This document shows positions 60,751-64,000 of a DNA stretch of 64,000 bases, in pieces. Both the position numbers and the translations under genes were made by a program. A model generated the notes under the pieces. It had not been told where the DNA came from and made no database searches. It worked only from the letters and a program-made list of their open reading frames with translations. Location of the stretch: assembly GCA_902761055.1 (NCBI GenBank), contig CACWIS010000001.1, positions 150,158-214,157 of the forward strand, given 5' to 3'. The stretch comes from Oscillospiraceae bacterium (GTDB taxonomy: Bacteria > Bacillota > Clostridia > Oscillospirales > Oscillospiraceae). Each line of letters begins with the position of its first letter. The stretch's first letter is position 1.

Positions 60751-63402
60751 ATGGAAAAGCGTAAGAACAGACGAACGGCCATGATTGCCGGCTTGATCCT
60801 CTTGGTCGTACTCCTGGCGGTTGCTTCGGCTATTCTTTTTCATCCGGAGGAAGAAACGAAATCCACGCCGCTGACTGCCTGTTGGACCTCAGATTCCGCG
60901 GCGGCGCAGAGTCTCAGGGACTTTGTGGCACAAGTGACCGATCCGGAGAACGAAGCCGGCTTCATTCCCGAAAAGGACCGTATTGCCGTGTTTGATATGG
61001 ACGGCACGCTGGCCTGCGAAACGTATTATACCTATTACGATACGATGATGTTTATCGAGTATTGCCTGGTGGATCATCCGGAGCGGGTCTCCGATGAACT
61101 GAAGCAGGTGGCCGCATCTATCAAGCCCGGATACACGGCGGACGAGAACCTGGCAAGAAACTTCGCCAAAGCGTATGCCGGGATGACCATGGAGGAATTC
61201 TACGAGTACGCGGTCGAATTCGGGCAAAAGTATACCGAAAGCTTTCAAAACATGCGGTACATCGACAACGCCTATCTGCCGATGGTGGAGCTTGTCAGAT
61301 ACCTGTATGAAAACGGCTTTACGATCTATGTGATCAGCGGCACGGAGCGCACCACGACCCGGGCGATTATCGCCAACTCTCCATACGGGGAATACGTCAC
61401 GCCGAACCACGTGATCGGCACGGATTTTGAAGTCAAACAGGCGGGGTATGAGGATGTCTCGTCGAATATGAATTTCAAGTATGAAAACGGCGACGAGCTG
61501 GTCATCACCGGCGGCTTTATCCAGAAAAACCTGAACGGCAACAAATCCATTTACGTTGAAAGAGAGATCGGACGGAGGCCGGTGCTTGCTTTCGGGAACA
61601 GCGGAAGCGACACCAGCATGATGAATTATACGATCGACAGCAGGAACCCCTATCCCGCGCAGGCCTATATGATCGTCGCGGACGACGATATCCGGGAATG
61701 GGGCACCCAGGACTGGGAGGCAAAGTCTGCGGATTATACAGCAAAAGGCTTTATCCCGATCTCCATGAAAAACGACTTTGCCCAGATCTACGCAGACGGC
61801 ATTGCCAAGGCGCCCGAACAGTATCGGGAGCGTGAAGCTGAAATGTCCGCCGCTCTGGATTACAGCGTCACGGACAGTTGGGCGTACTTTGAAATGGGCG
61901 AGGATCGGGACGTGGACGTGTTCCTGATCTGCCCGACCGTGGACACGAGAAGCGAAACAAACGCCTTTGATCTCAACGATAAACTCAAAGGGAATTTCAT
62001 CTACGCCCTTGATCTGGAAAAGGGTATATTCGAGGAGACGGGACGTCTGTTTTCCCCGTATTATCGGCAGATGTCGATCAACGCCTATACTCTGCCGGAA
62101 GCAGAACGGGAGAAGGCCAGACAAGTCGCCTATAAGGATGTTTCCGACGCGTTCCGCTGGTATCTGGATCATGAAAACGAGGGCCGCGGGATCATTCTCG
62201 CGGGCTTCTCGCAAGGCGGAGAGATGTGCCTGGAGCTTCTGAAGGAGTTTTATGGCGGAGAGAGCGAAGAAGCGTCGGCTCTGCGCGACAGACTGATCGC
62301 CGTCTATTCCATCGGCTGGAGCGTTACGGAAGAGATGACGGAAGCCTATCCCCAGATCATCCCCGCGTACGGAGAGACAGACGTCGGTACGGTCGTCAGC
62401 TTTGACTGTGAGGACGGCAAGGTGACGGAGACGATCATTATCCCCGCGGGGATGAAAGCGCTGTCCATCAACCCGCTGAACTGGAAGACGGACGGCACGG
62501 TCGCCGACAAGTCGCTCAACCTCGGCGCGGTCATGCAAACCGACGCCGAGCCCATTCCCGCTCTCTGCGGCGCTTATATCGGCGATCGCGGCGAGCTGAT
62601 CGTGACCGACATCAACGCGGCGGATTATCCCCCGGGACTTGATATTTTCCCGGAAGGAGCGTACCATCTGTACGACTATATGTTCTTCTTCACGAATCTG
62701 AAGGAAAACGTGGCTGCCCGCACGGCCGCGTGGCTGGCGCAGCAGGAGGCGGACGTCATTCTCTCGGACGACTCCTCCGGCTTCGTGCTGCTGAGCGAGG
62801 CCGTACCCGACGTCATTCTGGAGATCCGCTACTATTCGACCTATAATTTCGTGGGAGACCGCATAGACGGATATGAAGAACCGCTGGCCATGCTGACCTT
62901 GGAGGCCGCCGCCGCGCTGAAGGAGGTCAGCGACGAACTCATGGGCATGGGCTACCGACTGAAAATCTTTGACGCGTACCGTCCGCAGATGGCCGTTACG
63001 CATTTCATGAACTGGGCGCTGGATGCAGACGATACCCGGATGAAAGACTACTTCTATCCTGAACTGGACAAGGTCGTTCTCTTCCCTCAGGGGTATATTG
63101 CGGAGCATTCCGGCCACAGCCGGGGCAGCACGGTGGATCTGACGCTGTTTGATATGAACACGGAGCAGGAAGTCGACATGGGCGGCACCTTCGACTACTT
63201 CGGCGAACTCAGCCACCCGGACTATACCGAAATCACGGAAGAGCAGTACGCGATGCGTATGCTGCTGCGTGAAGTCATGATGAAGCACGGCTTCCGTCCG
63301 CTGGAAGAGGAATGGTGGCACTTCACCCTGGAGGACGAACCTTACCCGGATACGTATTTCACCTTCCCGATCAACAGCGAATCCCTGGATGACGCCGCGT
63401 GA
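60751..63402 (+). CDS. Membrane-tethered fusion: HAD phosphatase, DUF3089 hydrolase, VanX-like D-Ala-D-Ala dipeptidase
   Basis: An 883-residue protein with one N-terminal membrane helix (about 10-32), so the rest should be outside the cell. Domain 1 (about 50-330) is a HAD phosphatase: FDMDGTLACE (about 81), ISGTERTTTRA, FGNSGSDTSM. Domain 2 (about 370-640) is a DUF3089 alpha/beta hydrolase with nucleophile elbow AGFSQGGEM (Ser about 486). Domain 3 (about 680-880) is a VanX/peptidase M15D domain with FDAYRPQMAV, HSGHSRGSTVDLTL (metal His and Asp, about 785) and EEEWWHF. All three look catalytically complete. ATG 60751 has GGAGG nine bases upstream. Confidence 0.85.
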   Translation: MEKRKNRRTAMIAGLILLVVLLAVASAILFHPEEETKSTPLTACWTSDSAAAQSLRDFVAQVTDPENEAGFIPEKDRIAVFDMDGTLACETYYTYYDTMMFIEYCLVDHPERVSDELKQVAASIKPGYTADENLARNFAKAYAGMTMEEFYEYAVEFGQKYTESFQNMRYIDNAYLPMVELVRYLYENGFTIYVISGTERTTTRAIIANSPYGEYVTPNHVIGTDFEVKQAGYEDVSSNMNFKYENGDELVITGGFIQKNLNGNKSIYVEREIGRRPVLAFGNSGSDTSMMNYTIDSRNPYPAQAYMIVADDDIREWGTQDWEAKSADYTAKGFIPISMKNDFAQIYADGIAKAPEQYREREAEMSAALDYSVTDSWAYFEMGEDRDVDVFLICPTVDTRSETNAFDLNDKLKGNFIYALDLEKGIFEETGRLFSPYYRQMSINAYTLPEAEREKARQVAYKDVSDAFRWYLDHENEGRGIILAGFSQGGEMCLELLKEFYGGESEEASALRDRLIAVYSIGWSVTEEMTEAYPQIIPAYGETDVGTVVSFDCEDGKVTETIIIPAGMKALSINPLNWKTDGTVADKSLNLGAVMQTDAEPIPALCGAYIGDRGELIVTDINAADYPPGLDIFPEGAYHLYDYMFFFTNLKENVAARTAAWLAQQEADVILSDDSSGFVLLSEAVPDVILEIRYYSTYNFVGDRIDGYEEPLAMLTLEAAAALKEVSDELMGMGYRLKIFDAYRPQMAVTHFMNWALDADDTRMKDYFYPELDKVVLFPQGYIAEHSGHSRGSTVDLTLFDMNTEQEVDMGGTFDYFGELSHPDYTEITEEQYAMRMLLREVMMKHGFRPLEEEWWHFTLEDEPYPDTYFTFPINSESLDDAA

Positions 63403-63419
63403 TGAAAACATAAACCCAT

Positions 63420-64000
63420 ATGATTTGTTCAAATAAAGAACTCCGAAGCTCGCGCCAGTATGAGCTGGATCTCCTGCGGGCGGCGGCGACGGTCAGTATG
63501 ATCCTCTGCCACTGCGCCATCCGGCTGGGAGAGCATCTGCCCGGATATGAGCAGGATCCCACGCCTTTATGTTCGCCATGGGCGTGGGGGTCGTGTACTC
63601 CCGCCGGAACAGCCCGGCCGAGCTTGCCCGCCGGGGCGTCCGGCTCTATATCCTGGGCTTCATCCTCAATTTCCTCCGCTACGGGATCTATGCGCTGGCG
63701 GACGGGCTCCTTTCGGGCGAGTTCATGGAAGAAACCGTGTATGCGCTTGTCGTGCAGGATATCCTCCACTTTGCCGGCCTGGCGCTGATCGTCACGGGGC
63801 TGTTCAGGCAGTTGAAACTGAAAGCGGCGCATATCTTTCTCATCGGTTTGGCCCTGTCCGCGCTGGGCGGGCCGCTGGCCTTTGTCTTTCAGGGAAGCGC
63901 GGCCGCCAACTACTTCCTCGGGCACTTTCTCGTGACGACGGAGGACGACTCCTGTTTCGCGTTTTTGAACTGGTACGTCTTCGTCGCGTCCGGGATCCTC
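63420..64000 (+). pseudogene. Frameshifted multi-pass membrane acyltransferase, cut by the window edge
   Basis: The first frame (63420-63560) encodes a typical start of a DUF1624/acyltransferase-3-like membrane protein (QYELDLLRAAATVSMILCH). The matching continuation is in another frame from about 63566 (FMFAMGVGVVYSRRNSPAEL, then RLYILGFILNFLRYGIYA) and stays open to the right edge. About 20 residues usual for the family appear missing at the junction, so a small out-of-frame deletion is likely rather than a single-base error. The ribosome site is poor. Relatives acetylate sugars at the membrane. Confidence 0.6.

Noticed and set aside
62760-63402. Vancomycin-resistance cluster, suggested by the VanX-like domain and nearby two-component system
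   Set aside because: No vanH, vanA/B-type ligase or vanY gene is present, the domain is fused and extracytoplasmic, and the regulator is not VanR-like.
60889-63432. 847-codon minus-strand open frame opposite the triple-fusion gene
   Set aside because: No domain recognised, while the plus-strand product has three complete catalytic motif sets.

Overview
The window looks like chromosomal DNA of a GC-rich, spore-forming Clostridia-type Bacillota, probably an Oscillospiraceae or Christensenellales-like gut anaerobe. Support comes from spoIIIAA with a sigma-E-like promoter, the Rnf electron-transport complex, an FprA-type flavodiiron protein, tepA beside spoIIIE/ftsK, mini-RNase III, RqcH and the general gene content. 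Genes are tightly packed. Most promoters are sigma-A type (TTGxxx-17-TATAAT, often with an extended TGn -10), and nearly every transcription unit ends in a clear hairpin plus T-run. No phage, conjugative element, insertion sequence, rRNA or CRISPR array was seen.

Layout. 1-3.4 kb: 5' part of spoIIIAA, a small membrane protein, a YdcF-like protein, a secreted metallo-beta-lactamase-fold lipoprotein and tRNA-Thr(CGT). 3.7-10.5 kb: leftward uvrB-polA-rimI-tsaD-radC unit (DNA repair and tRNA t6A modification). 10.6-11.8 kb: PAP2 phosphatase plus a small unknown protein. 11.8-18.3 kb: leftward rqcH, mrnC, ftsK/spoIIIE, uppP, tepA. 18.4-23.4 kb: complete rnfCDGEAB operon. 23.7-25.4 kb: flavodiiron protein divergent from a paralogue of the earlier small unknown protein. 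25.4-28.4 kb: two tandem ECF sigma/anti-sigma pairs. 28.4-31.4 kb: DUF364, XdhC and DUF1015 genes. 31.5-34.6 kb: an amino-sugar operon (hexapeptide acyltransferase, nagB, glmM) behind a glmS ribozyme. 34.7-36.3 kb: an oversized ROK-like kinase.

36.4-55.6 kb is a surface and envelope region: a 2659-residue InlB-type B-repeat protein, LicD, a flippase, a proline-rich membrane protein, a transglutaminase/BspA-LRR protein, a polysaccharide deacetylase with a His-rich coiled-coil partner, and an 817-residue adenosine-deaminase-like fusion. 55.8-64 kb holds a DUF4298 protein, a hairpin-rich non-coding stretch, a divergent PRPP synthetase, a LytS-like kinase with a SARP-like response regulator, a small unknown protein, a membrane-tethered fusion of HAD phosphatase, DUF3089 hydrolase and VanX-like dipeptidase, and a frameshifted membrane acyltransferase cut by the window edge.

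Most notable points: (1) a glmS ribozyme controls an operon with nagB and glmM but no glmS, which suggests that NagB runs in the biosynthetic direction and is feedback-controlled by glucosamine-6-phosphate; (2) the three-enzyme fusion at 60751-63402; (3) the adenosine-deaminase-like fusion at 53189-55642; (4) the giant repeat protein with a roughly 500-residue second-order duplication.
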